Source of the DNA: Myxococcales bacterium
GTDB taxonomy: Bacteria; Myxococcota_A; Bradymonadia; UBA7976; UBA1532
Length of the DNA stretch: 64,000 bases
NCBI GenBank assembly: GCA_020633555.1
Contig: JACKDL010000001.1
Location: 372,001-436,000 of the forward strand
Reading direction: 5' to 3'
In this document: positions 36,074 to 44,253 of the stretch, one piece after another
How positions within the stretch are numbered: the first letter of the stretch is position 1
How the letters are laid out: every line of letters begins with the position of its first letter
Program-made: the position numbers and the translations under genes
The notes under the pieces: generated by a model
Told to the model about the DNA's origin: nothing
The model's input: only the letters and a program-made list of their open reading frames with translations
Database searches by the model: none

Positions 36074-38041
36074 TCCGCCCCGGCGAGCAGTTCGGGCGCT
36101 ATCGCATGCTGGGCCTGCTGGGCCGCGGCGGGATGGCCGAGGTGTACCTGGCGGAGCCGCTGGGGGGCCCGGCAAACGCCCGGGTGGCCGTGAAGCGGCT
36201 GCTGCCCCACTACGCCGACAACCGGAAGTTCGTGAGCATGATGCGCGACGAGGCGCGCATCGCCACCGCCATCCAGCACCCGAACGTGGCGCGCGTGTTC
36301 GAGTTCGGCACCGTCGAAGGCACCCACTTCATGGCCATGGAGTACGTGGACGGGGTGGATCTGGGGCGGGTGCTGCGTCGGCTGCGGACGGTGCATACGC
36401 CGCTGCCGCTCCCGGCCGCGCTGTACATCGGCGCCTGCGTCGCCCATGGCCTGCACGCGGCCCACGGCCTGGTGGATGCCGACGGCCACCCGTCCGGTGT
36501 GATCCACCGGGACGTCAGCCCCCACAACGTCCTGGTGTCGCACGCGGGCGAGGTGAAGCTGATCGACTTCGGTGTCGCGAAGGCCCGCAGCAACAGCACC
36601 AAGACCAAGAGCGGGGTCATCAAGGGCAAGCTGCAGTACATGTCGCCGGAGCAGGCGCAGGCCAAGACGGTGGACGCCCGCGCCGACGTCTTTTCGTTGG
36701 GCATGACCCTGTACCGCATGATCGCGGGCCGGCTGCCCTTCACCGGGCAGACGGACTACCAGATCTACGACCAGATCCTGCGCCGGCCCACGCCGCCGCC
36801 GCGGCATTTCGTGCCGGATCTGCCCCTGCGGGTCGAGGCCATCTTGCTGCGGGCCCTGCGCAAGGACCGCGAGGCCCGCTTTCCATCGGCGGGGGCCATG
36901 GCCGCCGTGCTCGACCGGGCGCTCGACGAGATCGAGGCGGGCTACGGTGCGCCTCACCTGGCCGCGCTGCTCGCGGGCGTGCTGGACGAACCGGGACCGG
37001 GCGGGGCGGCGGACGACGAGGAGGAGTCGGGTACGGGCGCCAGCCCCGCGCGCAGCGGGCACACCCCCATCCTGGACGCCTACGAGGTGGATCGGCTCAC
37101 CCGCGTCGAGGAGCACCCCGAGGGGTTCGTGCCCACTGTCCGGGCCGAGCTCGCGCCGCTGCCGCCCGCCGGTGGGCTCCCCGTGCAGGCGGTGACCCTC
37201 TCGACGGGCGAGCCGCTGGAGCTGCCGCCCACTGAGGCAGTGGTGTTGCCGCCCACCCGGGCGGTGGCGGTGTCGCCGTCGGTGCAGGACACCGCCAAGG
37301 TCCGCATCACCAGCGACGACCTCCCCGCCACCGTGATCCATGTGGACGCGGCCAGCGCTCCCGGCCGGTCGCGGCCGAGCGCCACGGCGCCGGTGCCGTC
37401 GGTCACCGATCTGGTGAGGCCACAGGGCTTCCCGTGGCGGCGGGCGGCGGCGGTGTTCATCGCGGCGCTGATCGGCACCGTCGTGGCCTTGGCGCTGCTG
37501 CGCTCGGGGCCGCAGCAGGGCCCGGCCGCGCCGGTCCTGCCCCCCCGCGTCGCCGTGGTGGCGCCGACGCCCGTCGCGGCCCCGGCGGCGGATCTGGCCG
37601 CTGCGGCCGCAGTGGCAGAAGACGCCGGCGTGGTGGACTCGGGGCCGGTGGACGTTGGCGCCGCCGACGCCGGGGCGCCCGACGCAGCCTGGCCGGAGCC
37701 GCACCTGGATCCCGCGGCCGCGCAGCGCCCGCCGCGGCCCCCGGGCCGTGGAGCCCCAGGCGCCCGCGTCCCAGCGCCCCGCGGTGGTTCGCCGGCGGCG
37801 CCCCGCCGTGGCGCGCCCGGCGGCGGCGGCCACGGGCTTCCTGACCGCCAACGCGCTGCCGTGGGCCCACGTGGAGGTGGACGGCCGGCGCCTGCCACGG
37901 CACACGCCGGTGGTGCGCGCGCCCCTGCCGGTGGGGGCGCACACCGTGGTGCTGATCTCGCCGACGGGGGAGCGCCACGAGGCGCGGGTGACCATCGAGA
38001 AGGGGGCGGAGGCCCGCGTGGTGCATCGGTTCGGGCGGTAG
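36070..38041 (+). pseudogene. Ser/Thr protein kinase with PEGA domain, interrupted by a frameshift near 37738
   Basis: Hanks-type kinase: Gly-rich loop GRGGMAEVYL, ATP-binding Lys42 (VAVK), catalytic Asp148 in HRDVSPHNV, DFG Asp166, and SPEQ in place of APE. The kinase domain ends at about residue 290. An acidic/Pro linker and a single transmembrane segment (about 459-478) follow. The expected C-terminal PEGA domain (FLTANALPWAHVEVDGRRLP...VHRFGR) is in the +1 frame, ending at TAG 38041. The shift falls about 37725-37748, most simply at the run of five C at 37738-37742; restoring frame gives about 656 residues. Without a shift the first frame runs on antisense through the next gene, which is implausible. 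A sequencing error, real mutation or programmed slippage cannot be told apart here. Start overlaps the lipoprotein stop (ATGA). Confidence 0.75.
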
Positions 38042-38064
38042 CCGGCTGGCGACCCCCGTGTGGC

Positions 38065-39477
38065 TCAGCCGCGGGAGTCGAGCCCGTATTTCTTCATCAG
38101 CTTGCGGAAGTACTTGCGGTCGATGTCCGCCGAGCGGGCAGCGTGGCTGATGTTGTGCTCGTTCTGCTCGAGGAGCCGCTCGATGTACTCCCGCTCGAAG
38201 GCCGCCACCCACTTCTCCTTGGCGTCCTTGAAGGTGCCGATCTCGCTGACATCGTCCTCGCCGTCGAGGACCTCGGGCTTGAGCTGCGCCATGCGGCGCA
38301 TGTGCCCCGAGCCGATCAGGTGCTGCGGCAGGTCCTCGAGCTGGATGGTGTCCGTCTCGGCGAAGCTGCAGGCGCGCTCCACCACGTTCAGCAGCTCGCG
38401 CACGTTGCCCGGCCAGTCGTAGGCCAGCATGGCCTCCAGCGCCTCGCGGGACAGGGCGTTGACCCGCAGCCGGCCCTCGGCGTCCCGGTTGAACCGCCCC
38501 GTCCGCAGGAAGTGTCGCACCAGCAGCGGCACATCCTCGGTGCGCTCGCGCAGGGCGGGCAGGAACAGGCGCACCACGCTCAGCCGGTAGTACAGATCCT
38601 CGCGGAAGCGCCCGGCCCGCACCTCGTCTTCCAGCGTGCGGTTGGTGGCGGCGATGACCCGCACGTCCACCCGGAACGGGCGGGTGCCGCCCACCCGGCG
38701 CACCTCGCGCATCTCGAGCACGCGCAGCAGCTTGGGCTGCAGGTCCAGGTTCAGCTCGCCCAGCTCGTCGAGGAAGATGGTGCCGCCATCGGCCATCTCG
38801 AACAGGCCAGGGCGGCTGCTCACCGCGCCGGTGAAGGAGCCCTTCTCGTGGCCAAACAGCTCCGCTTCGATGAGGTTGTCGGGCACGGCGGAGCAGTCGA
38901 ACACCACAAAGGGCTTCCCCTTGCGGTGCGACGTCTGGTGGATGGTGCGCGCCACCACCTCCTTGCCGGTGCCCGTCTCGCCCTCGATCACCACCGTGGT
39001 GTCCGTGGGGGCGATCTTCTCGAGGATGCCGAAGAGCTGCCGCATCTTGACGTTGTTGCCGATGATGTCGCCGTAGCGGTCGTCGGCCGAGGGCTGGATG
39101 CGGACCTTCTCGTCCACGCTCTGAAACTCGATGCGCGCCTTGCCCAGCGAGATCTGACAGCCCGGTCGGAGGTAGGCCTCCTTCACCCGCACCTTGTTGA
39201 CGAAGGTGCCGTTGGTGCTGCCCAGGTCCTGGATGACGTAGGCGTTGTCCTCTTGGTAGATGCGGCAGTGGAAGCGGCTGACCGTGTCTTCGGGCAGCAC
39301 CAGATCGTTGTCGTCCATGGCGCCGATGTTCACGACGGCCTGGTCGAAGGTGCGCTCCACCCAGCGCCCGTCACGCTCCACCGAGATCCGGCACTTGCGC
39401 AGGTGCAGCGTGGGGGCCTCGTCATCCAGATACGCGATCTGGGTCGGCGGCACGTAGTCGGGGAACTTCTTGCCCAT
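38065..39477 (-). CDS. FHA-domain sigma-54-dependent transcriptional activator
   Basis: 470 residues. N-terminal FHA domain (about 30-120) with IGAMDDNDLVL, SRFHC and DLGSTNGTFVN, all phosphothreonine-binding residues present. The AAA+ domain (about 137-370) has Walker A GETGTGKE (166-173), the sigma-54 contact loop GSFTGA (213-218, a Ser variant of GAFTGA), Walker B FLDE (Asp237, Glu238) and an R-finger region. The C-terminal Fis-type helix-turn-helix is NISHAARSADIDRKYFRKLMKKYGL. It activates sigma-54 promoters after ATP hydrolysis; the FHA domain replaces the usual receiver, so control by Ser/Thr kinase phosphorylation is expected. It lies convergent to one PEGA kinase and divergent from another. 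Confidence 0.95.
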   Translation of the reverse strand: MGKKFPDYVPPTQIAYLDDEAPTLHLRKCRISVERDGRWVERTFDQAVVNIGAMDDNDLVLPEDTVSRFHCRIYQEDNAYVIQDLGSTNGTFVNKVRVKEAYLRPGCQISLGKARIEFQSVDEKVRIQPSADDRYGDIIGNNVKMRQLFGILEKIAPTDTTVVIEGETGTGKEVVARTIHQTSHRKGKPFVVFDCSAVPDNLIEAELFGHEKGSFTGAVSSRPGLFEMADGGTIFLDELGELNLDLQPKLLRVLEMREVRRVGGTRPFRVDVRVIAATNRTLEDEVRAGRFREDLYYRLSVVRLFLPALRERTEDVPLLVRHFLRTGRFNRDAEGRLRVNALSREALEAMLAYDWPGNVRELLNVVERACSFAETDTIQLEDLPQHLIGSGHMRRMAQLKPEVLDGEDDVSEIGTFKDAKEKWVAAFEREYIERLLEQNEHNISHAARSADIDRKYFRKLMKKYGLDSRG

Positions 39478-39574
39478 GGCCGGCAGTGTGGGGGCAGGGC
39501 CGCGGGGGCGTCAACCGGCCCGAATGCGTGGCCAAGATGCAGCGGCCGGCGTTCGCGGTTATTCTCCCGCGGTG

Positions 39575-42274
39575 ATGCACGAGCACTTCGGCCGATACAT
39601 CCTCGAGGACCGGATCGCCATTGGCGGGATGGCCGAGATCTTCCGCGCCAAGGCGCCCGGGTTGGGCGGCTTCGAGAAGGTCCTGGCCATCAAGCGGCTC
39701 CACCCCCGGTACAGCCAGGACGCCGACTTCATCGAGATGCTGATCGATGAGGCGCGGATCACCGTCGAGCTGAGCCACGCCAACATCGGGCAGATCTTCG
39801 ATCTGGGGAAGGTGGACGACCACTACTTCATCGCCATGGAGTTCATCGACGGGCGCGACCTGTACCGGGTGATGAAGCGGCTGAAGGACCGTGGCCAGAG
39901 CTTCCCCCTGGACACGGCGGCCTACGTGGCGATGCAGTGCTGTGCCGGGCTCGACTACGCCCACCGCAAGCGCGACAGCCGCAACCGCCCGCTGCACATC
40001 GTGCACCGCGACGTGTCGCCCCAGAACGTCCTGCTGAGCTTCGAAGGGGACGTGAAGCTGGTGGACTTCGGCATCGCCAAGGCCGCCCTGCGGGCCTACG
40101 AGACCGAGTCCGGCATCATCAAGGGCAAGTTCTATTACATGTCGCCCGAGCAGGCGAAGGGCGAGCGGCTGGACCACCGCACGGACATCTTCAGCCTGGG
40201 CATCGTGCTCTACGAGATGCTCACCGGCGACCTGCTCTACAAGGACGACGACGAGGCCACCCTGCTCAGCCGGGTGCGCAAGGCCGACATCCAGACCCCG
40301 CGCTACCTGCGGCCCGACATCCCGCCCGCGCTGGAGCGGATCGTCATGAAGGCGCTCAGCCGGGACCGCGAGCTGCGCTACCCCACGGCCCGCCACATGC
40401 AGCGGGATCTGGCCGACTGGCTGCAGGACGCCGGCGGGGTGACGAACTCGGCCCGGCTGGCGGCGCTGATGCGCGAGATCTACGCCGAGGTGGCGCCCGC
40501 CCATCAGCCCGGCCCCGTGGTGCACGGGCCCGAGTTCGCCGACTTCGGGGCGGACGAGCACTCGGTGATCTCCGAGGCGCTGTGGCAGGAGGGCGACGAC
40601 GAGACGCGGGTGGATCCCGGGTCCGTCGACGGCACCTCGACGCTGAACTCGATGTCGGGCTTCGAGTCCGATCTGATGGAGCTGGACCCCGACGACATCG
40701 AGCTGGTGGAGGTGGAGGACAAGCCCACCGTCGACTTCCAGAACGCCGCGCCCCTGGCTGGGTTCGACAGCATCGAGGTGGACGGGTTGGGGGACGACCC
40801 CTTCGCCGAGGATGACGAGACGCGCAACCTGGGGGATCAGGCGGCGCCCTACCACGAGCCGGTACCGGCCGTGGTCGCGGCGCGGCCGGAGCCGGTGGCC
40901 CACGCGCGCCCGGTGGCGGTGGCTCACGCTCAGCCCGTGATGCACGCGCAGCCGGTGGCCCACGCGCGCCCGGTGGTGCAGGCCCGCCCGGCGGCAGGCC
41001 CATCGAGCCGGTCGTCGTTGCAGCGCAGTCCCGGAGATCCCCGGGGGATCCGGCGTTCGAACGATCGCAACCGGCGCGTGGTGCTGCGGCCCGAGGCCGA
41101 GGAGGCGGGGTTCACGCGGCAGCCCACGGTGATCGTCCCCCGCGAGGGGGCCCGGGCCCCCCGCGAGCCGGTGCCGCAAGGGCGGCCGGCGGTGCATCGC
41201 CCCGCGGGGCGCGCCTCGCGCCTGATGGAGACGCCGGCCCAGGCCACCCTGAACCCGCCGGCCGAGGGCTGGCTGAGCCGCGATCGCCTGCTGATGGGTC
41301 TGTTCCTGCTGGGCGTAATCATCGCGGCCGGGGTCATCACCTCGCTGCTGGTGGACGATCCGCCGCCTGGACCCGCGGCGCCCCCGGTGGCGGCCCGGAC
41401 CGTCATCAGCGCCGCTGCGCCCGTGAGCGCGGTGCCGGTCACGGCGGCCCCGGCGGTCACCACGGCGACCCTGAACGTGACCTCGTTCCCCAGCGGCGCG
41501 CGCGTGCGCATCGACGGCAAGTGGCAGACCCACGAGGCCACGCCCACGCGGTACGCCATCCCCGCCGGCCGCCCGGTGGAGTTGCGGGTGCAGCTCGAGA
41601 ACTATGAGCCCTTCGAGTCCCGGGTCACCCTGGAGCCGGGCCAGACCGAGACGGTGCACGCGCGGCTGGAGCGGATCCGCGGGGCCATCACCATCGAGTC
41701 GAAGCCGAGCGGGGCGCTGGTCACCGTGGACGGGCGCGACGTGGGGCGCACGCCGCTGACCGTCAACGACCTGCCCATGGAGGCCGCGGCGCGGGTGCGC
41801 ATCACGAAAGACGGCTTCGTGCCCTTCGAGACCACCGTGCAGTGGGGGGGCCGCCGCGACCAGACCGTGGACGCCAACCTGGAGCCCGTGGAGGCGAAGC
41901 CGCCGGTGGTGGCCGAGGCCCCCCAGGCGGTGGAGCGCGAGGCGCCCAAGCCGGTGCGCCGGCGGCGGGTGGTGCGGCGCGACCCGGACCCCGAGCCCAT
42001 CGCGCGCCGGCCCGTGCAGCGGCGGCCGGTGGCGCGGCGGCCGGCGGCGCGGCGCGAGCCCACGGGGAGCGGCTTCATCTCGGTGATCGCCCGCCAGTGG
42101 GGCTCGGTGTTCATCAACGGCGCGCTCGTGGCCGCCGAGACGCCCCTGTTCAAGTACCAGGTGCCCTCGGGCACCCACCAGGTGAAGGTCTGCTTCCAGG
42201 GCGATCGCCGCCGCTGCACCGCCGCCCGGCGGGTGGTGGTGAATCCGGGCCAGAACGCCAAGGTGAAGTTCTGA
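39575..42274 (+). CDS. Membrane Ser/Thr protein kinase with three C-terminal PEGA domains
   Basis: 899 residues from ATG 39575 (GTG 39572 also possible). Kinase domain about 1-285: GGMAEIFRA loop, Lys40, catalytic Asp146 in HRDVSPQNV, DFG Asp164, SPEQ. An acidic, disordered linker (about 310-560) includes a His/Ala/Arg/Pro repeat. A transmembrane segment lies near residues 573-593, so the PEGA domains (SFPSGARVRIDG; SKPSGALVTVDGRDVG; RQWGSVFINGALVAAETP) are periplasmic. An Arg-rich stretch separates the second and third PEGA. It is divergent from the FHA-sigma-54 activator gene with 97 bases between, making it the best candidate to phosphorylate the system that the FHA domain reads. Autokinase signals and targets are unknown. 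Confidence 0.93.
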   Translation: MHEHFGRYILEDRIAIGGMAEIFRAKAPGLGGFEKVLAIKRLHPRYSQDADFIEMLIDEARITVELSHANIGQIFDLGKVDDHYFIAMEFIDGRDLYRVMKRLKDRGQSFPLDTAAYVAMQCCAGLDYAHRKRDSRNRPLHIVHRDVSPQNVLLSFEGDVKLVDFGIAKAALRAYETESGIIKGKFYYMSPEQAKGERLDHRTDIFSLGIVLYEMLTGDLLYKDDDEATLLSRVRKADIQTPRYLRPDIPPALERIVMKALSRDRELRYPTARHMQRDLADWLQDAGGVTNSARLAALMREIYAEVAPAHQPGPVVHGPEFADFGADEHSVISEALWQEGDDETRVDPGSVDGTSTLNSMSGFESDLMELDPDDIELVEVEDKPTVDFQNAAPLAGFDSIEVDGLGDDPFAEDDETRNLGDQAAPYHEPVPAVVAARPEPVAHARPVAVAHAQPVMHAQPVAHARPVVQARPAAGPSSRSSLQRSPGDPRGIRRSNDRNRRVVLRPEAEEAGFTRQPTVIVPREGARAPREPVPQGRPAVHRPAGRASRLMETPAQATLNPPAEGWLSRDRLLMGLFLLGVIIAAGVITSLLVDDPPPGPAAPPVAARTVISAAAPVSAVPVTAAPAVTTATLNVTSFPSGARVRIDGKWQTHEATPTRYAIPAGRPVELRVQLENYEPFESRVTLEPGQTETVHARLERIRGAITIESKPSGALVTVDGRDVGRTPLTVNDLPMEAAARVRITKDGFVPFETTVQWGGRRDQTVDANLEPVEAKPPVVAEAPQAVEREAPKPVRRRRVVRRDPDPEPIARRPVQRRPVARRPAARREPTGSGFISVIARQWGSVFINGALVAAETPLFKYQVPSGTHQVKVCFQGDRRRCTAARRVVVNPGQNAKVKF
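40891..40976 (+). repeat. 26-bp direct repeat, 60 bases apart, in kinase linker
   Basis: The 26-base block GCCGGTGGCCCACGCGCGCC plus CGGTGG occurs at 40891-40916 and again at 40951-40976. It encodes part of a His-Ala-(Arg/Gln)-Pro-Val repeat in the disordered linker, so repeat number may vary between strains. Confidence 0.75.
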
Positions 42275-42371
42275 ACGGGGCGCCGTGGCCCACCGTTTGC
42301 GCCCACCGCTGCCACCTGACTGGCCCCCCCGACATCGCATCGACATGTGCACGCAGCCCCGGGGGCCCCTC

Positions 42372-44225
42372 GTGAGGACCCGCCTCCGCCACCTGGCCGC
42401 CCTGGTCGCCCTCGCGGGCTGCACGTCGGAGGACGTGGCCCCCGCGCTGGAGGGGCAGCTTACGGTGTGGGCGGGGCGCACCGGCGTCGTCCAGGTCGGT
42501 GAGCGGGCCGGCGCCGTGGATCCCCTGAGCCCGGCCCGCTTGTTCGGCGTGGGATCCGCCGCCCGGCACACGATCCGCTTCGACCACCCGGAGGGCACGC
42601 TGTGGATCCCCGAGGCCCTGGGACCGGCCGTGGATCTGCGCCCCCTGTTCGCCGATGCGCCGGTGGTACGCGGGACCCGCACCCAGGTGACGCTGCCCGT
42701 CGAGCGACCGCTGGGGCAGACCCTCACGGTGGTCGCGCTGGCGGCCGACCAGGTGGTGCGGGGGGTGGTGCAGGGGGATCAGGTGGCCATCGAGGTGCCC
42801 GGCTCCGGACCCGTGACCTACCTGGGCCTCTGGTCGGTGGCGGGGCGCGCGGTGGCCCTGGGGCGGCTGGGCATGTCCGAGGTGGTCGAGGCGCCGGGCG
42901 GCGTGCGCCTGCGCCCGACGGTCCCTCTCACCGGCACGTTGTTGGTGGACGTGGTGGGGGTGCCGGCCGGGTGGGTCACCGCCGAGCTGACCTTGGAGGG
43001 CCTGCGCACGGGGCTGGTGCTGGGGCAGGGCCTGGCGGGCGACCCTTCCAGTCGCACCGACCTGCGGGCCGGGGTGTCCCTGCCGCGCCCGGCCTCGGGC
43101 GGGCTGGGGCCCGACGCGGGGTTGTGGGTCACGGCCACCGTGCGACGGGTGGGCCGCGATGAGCCGGTGGCGCAGGTGGCCACCCACCTCGCGGCGAGCG
43201 CCGAGCAGGCTGCACTGGAGGTGCCCCAGGCGCCGAACGTGGCGCCTGTGCCCGCGACGGCCCCGGACGGGGCTGTCTTTGTCGGGGCCGGGACCCGGGA
43301 CCTGGCCTGGCGTGCTGGCAGGGCGCCCACCGCCGTGAGCGTGCAGTTGCGGGGCACTGATGGCTGCGACGCCGTCGCCTGGCGGGTGGTGGGTGACGGC
43401 GCCGAGGGCCGGTTGACGGTGCCGGCCGTGTTCAGCCGCGACCCCTTGGCGCTGCCGCTGGTGCGTGCCCGCATCGAGGCGCAGTGGTGGGGTGATCTCA
43501 CCCGGGACGGACTGCTCGCGCCCGAGACCGTGGTGGCCGCGGCGTGGCCTCGGGTGCTGCGTCAGTTCAGTCGCCGCGCGGTGGAGGGCTGGTGGCGGGG
43601 GGGCGAGGCAAGCTGCCGGCCCGATCCTCGCCAGGGCACCTACGCGCTGCGGCGTGGGGGCGCGTGCGCGCCGGGCGGCGAGGCACCGCGGGTGACCATC
43701 GACCGTTGCGGCCGGGTCATCCCGCTTGAGGAGGACAGCGCGCGGGCGATCTGCGGTGCCCTGGACGACGATCGATTCCTGGCGCGGGGGGGCGGCGCCG
43801 GGGCGAAGGTCGAGACGGACGAGGCGGGGGTGCTGCGCTGGACTCAGGGGGATCAGCGCTGGGTGCTCGAGCCCGTGGGCGCGGTGGGCTTGCGCCCGCC
43901 GGCGGCGTTGGCGGGGGACTGGTACACGGCGACCCTGCGGGAAGGGGGGCCGGATGGCCCGCTGACCGTCAGCGCGCAGGGGGCGGCGGACCGCGGACCC
44001 TGGCTGGGCTTCAGCGACGACGGCCGCGTGGAGGCGCGCCTGCCCGGGCTCAGCTTCAGCGGCCGCCTGGTGGACTTCGACGGCCGCGACGGCTGGGTCG
44101 ACGACGAGGGGGCGGCGTGCGCGGGCGAGGTCCGCCGGTGGGCGGTGACGGTGGACGGCGACGCCGTCGAGCTGTCGGCCACGCTGGGCGAGCGGGCGGT
44201 GGTGCTGCGCGCCGAGCGCCGCTGA
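42372..44225 (+). CDS. Lipoprotein of unknown function downstream of PEGA kinase
   Basis: 617 residues from GTG 42372, chosen because it gives a standard signal peptide (MRTRLRHLAALVALAGC, Cys17). ATG 42345 would add nine residues and is an alternative. The mature protein is beta-rich with no recognised domain to about residue 370. The remainder has four Cys residues (SCRPDP, GACAPGGE, DRCGRVI, ICGALDDD) that could form disulfides, and a C-terminal beta-sandwich rich in Gly and Asp. It follows the kinase on the same strand by 97 bases and may be co-transcribed. Confidence 0.68.
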   Translation: MRTRLRHLAALVALAGCTSEDVAPALEGQLTVWAGRTGVVQVGERAGAVDPLSPARLFGVGSAARHTIRFDHPEGTLWIPEALGPAVDLRPLFADAPVVRGTRTQVTLPVERPLGQTLTVVALAADQVVRGVVQGDQVAIEVPGSGPVTYLGLWSVAGRAVALGRLGMSEVVEAPGGVRLRPTVPLTGTLLVDVVGVPAGWVTAELTLEGLRTGLVLGQGLAGDPSSRTDLRAGVSLPRPASGGLGPDAGLWVTATVRRVGRDEPVAQVATHLAASAEQAALEVPQAPNVAPVPATAPDGAVFVGAGTRDLAWRAGRAPTAVSVQLRGTDGCDAVAWRVVGDGAEGRLTVPAVFSRDPLALPLVRARIEAQWWGDLTRDGLLAPETVVAAAWPRVLRQFSRRAVEGWWRGGEASCRPDPRQGTYALRRGGACAPGGEAPRVTIDRCGRVIPLEEDSARAICGALDDDRFLARGGGAGAKVETDEAGVLRWTQGDQRWVLEPVGAVGLRPPAALAGDWYTATLREGGPDGPLTVSAQGAADRGPWLGFSDDGRVEARLPGLSFSGRLVDFDGRDGWVDDEGAACAGEVRRWAVTVDGDAVELSATLGERAVVLRAERR

Positions 44226-44253
44226 GGGCGCGGCCAGCCGCAGCCCGGTCCGC

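Noticed and set aside
39478..39574. A sigma-54 promoter for the activator or kinase
   Set aside because: I found no convincing TGGCAC-N5-TTGC element in this gap or in the other intergenic regions.
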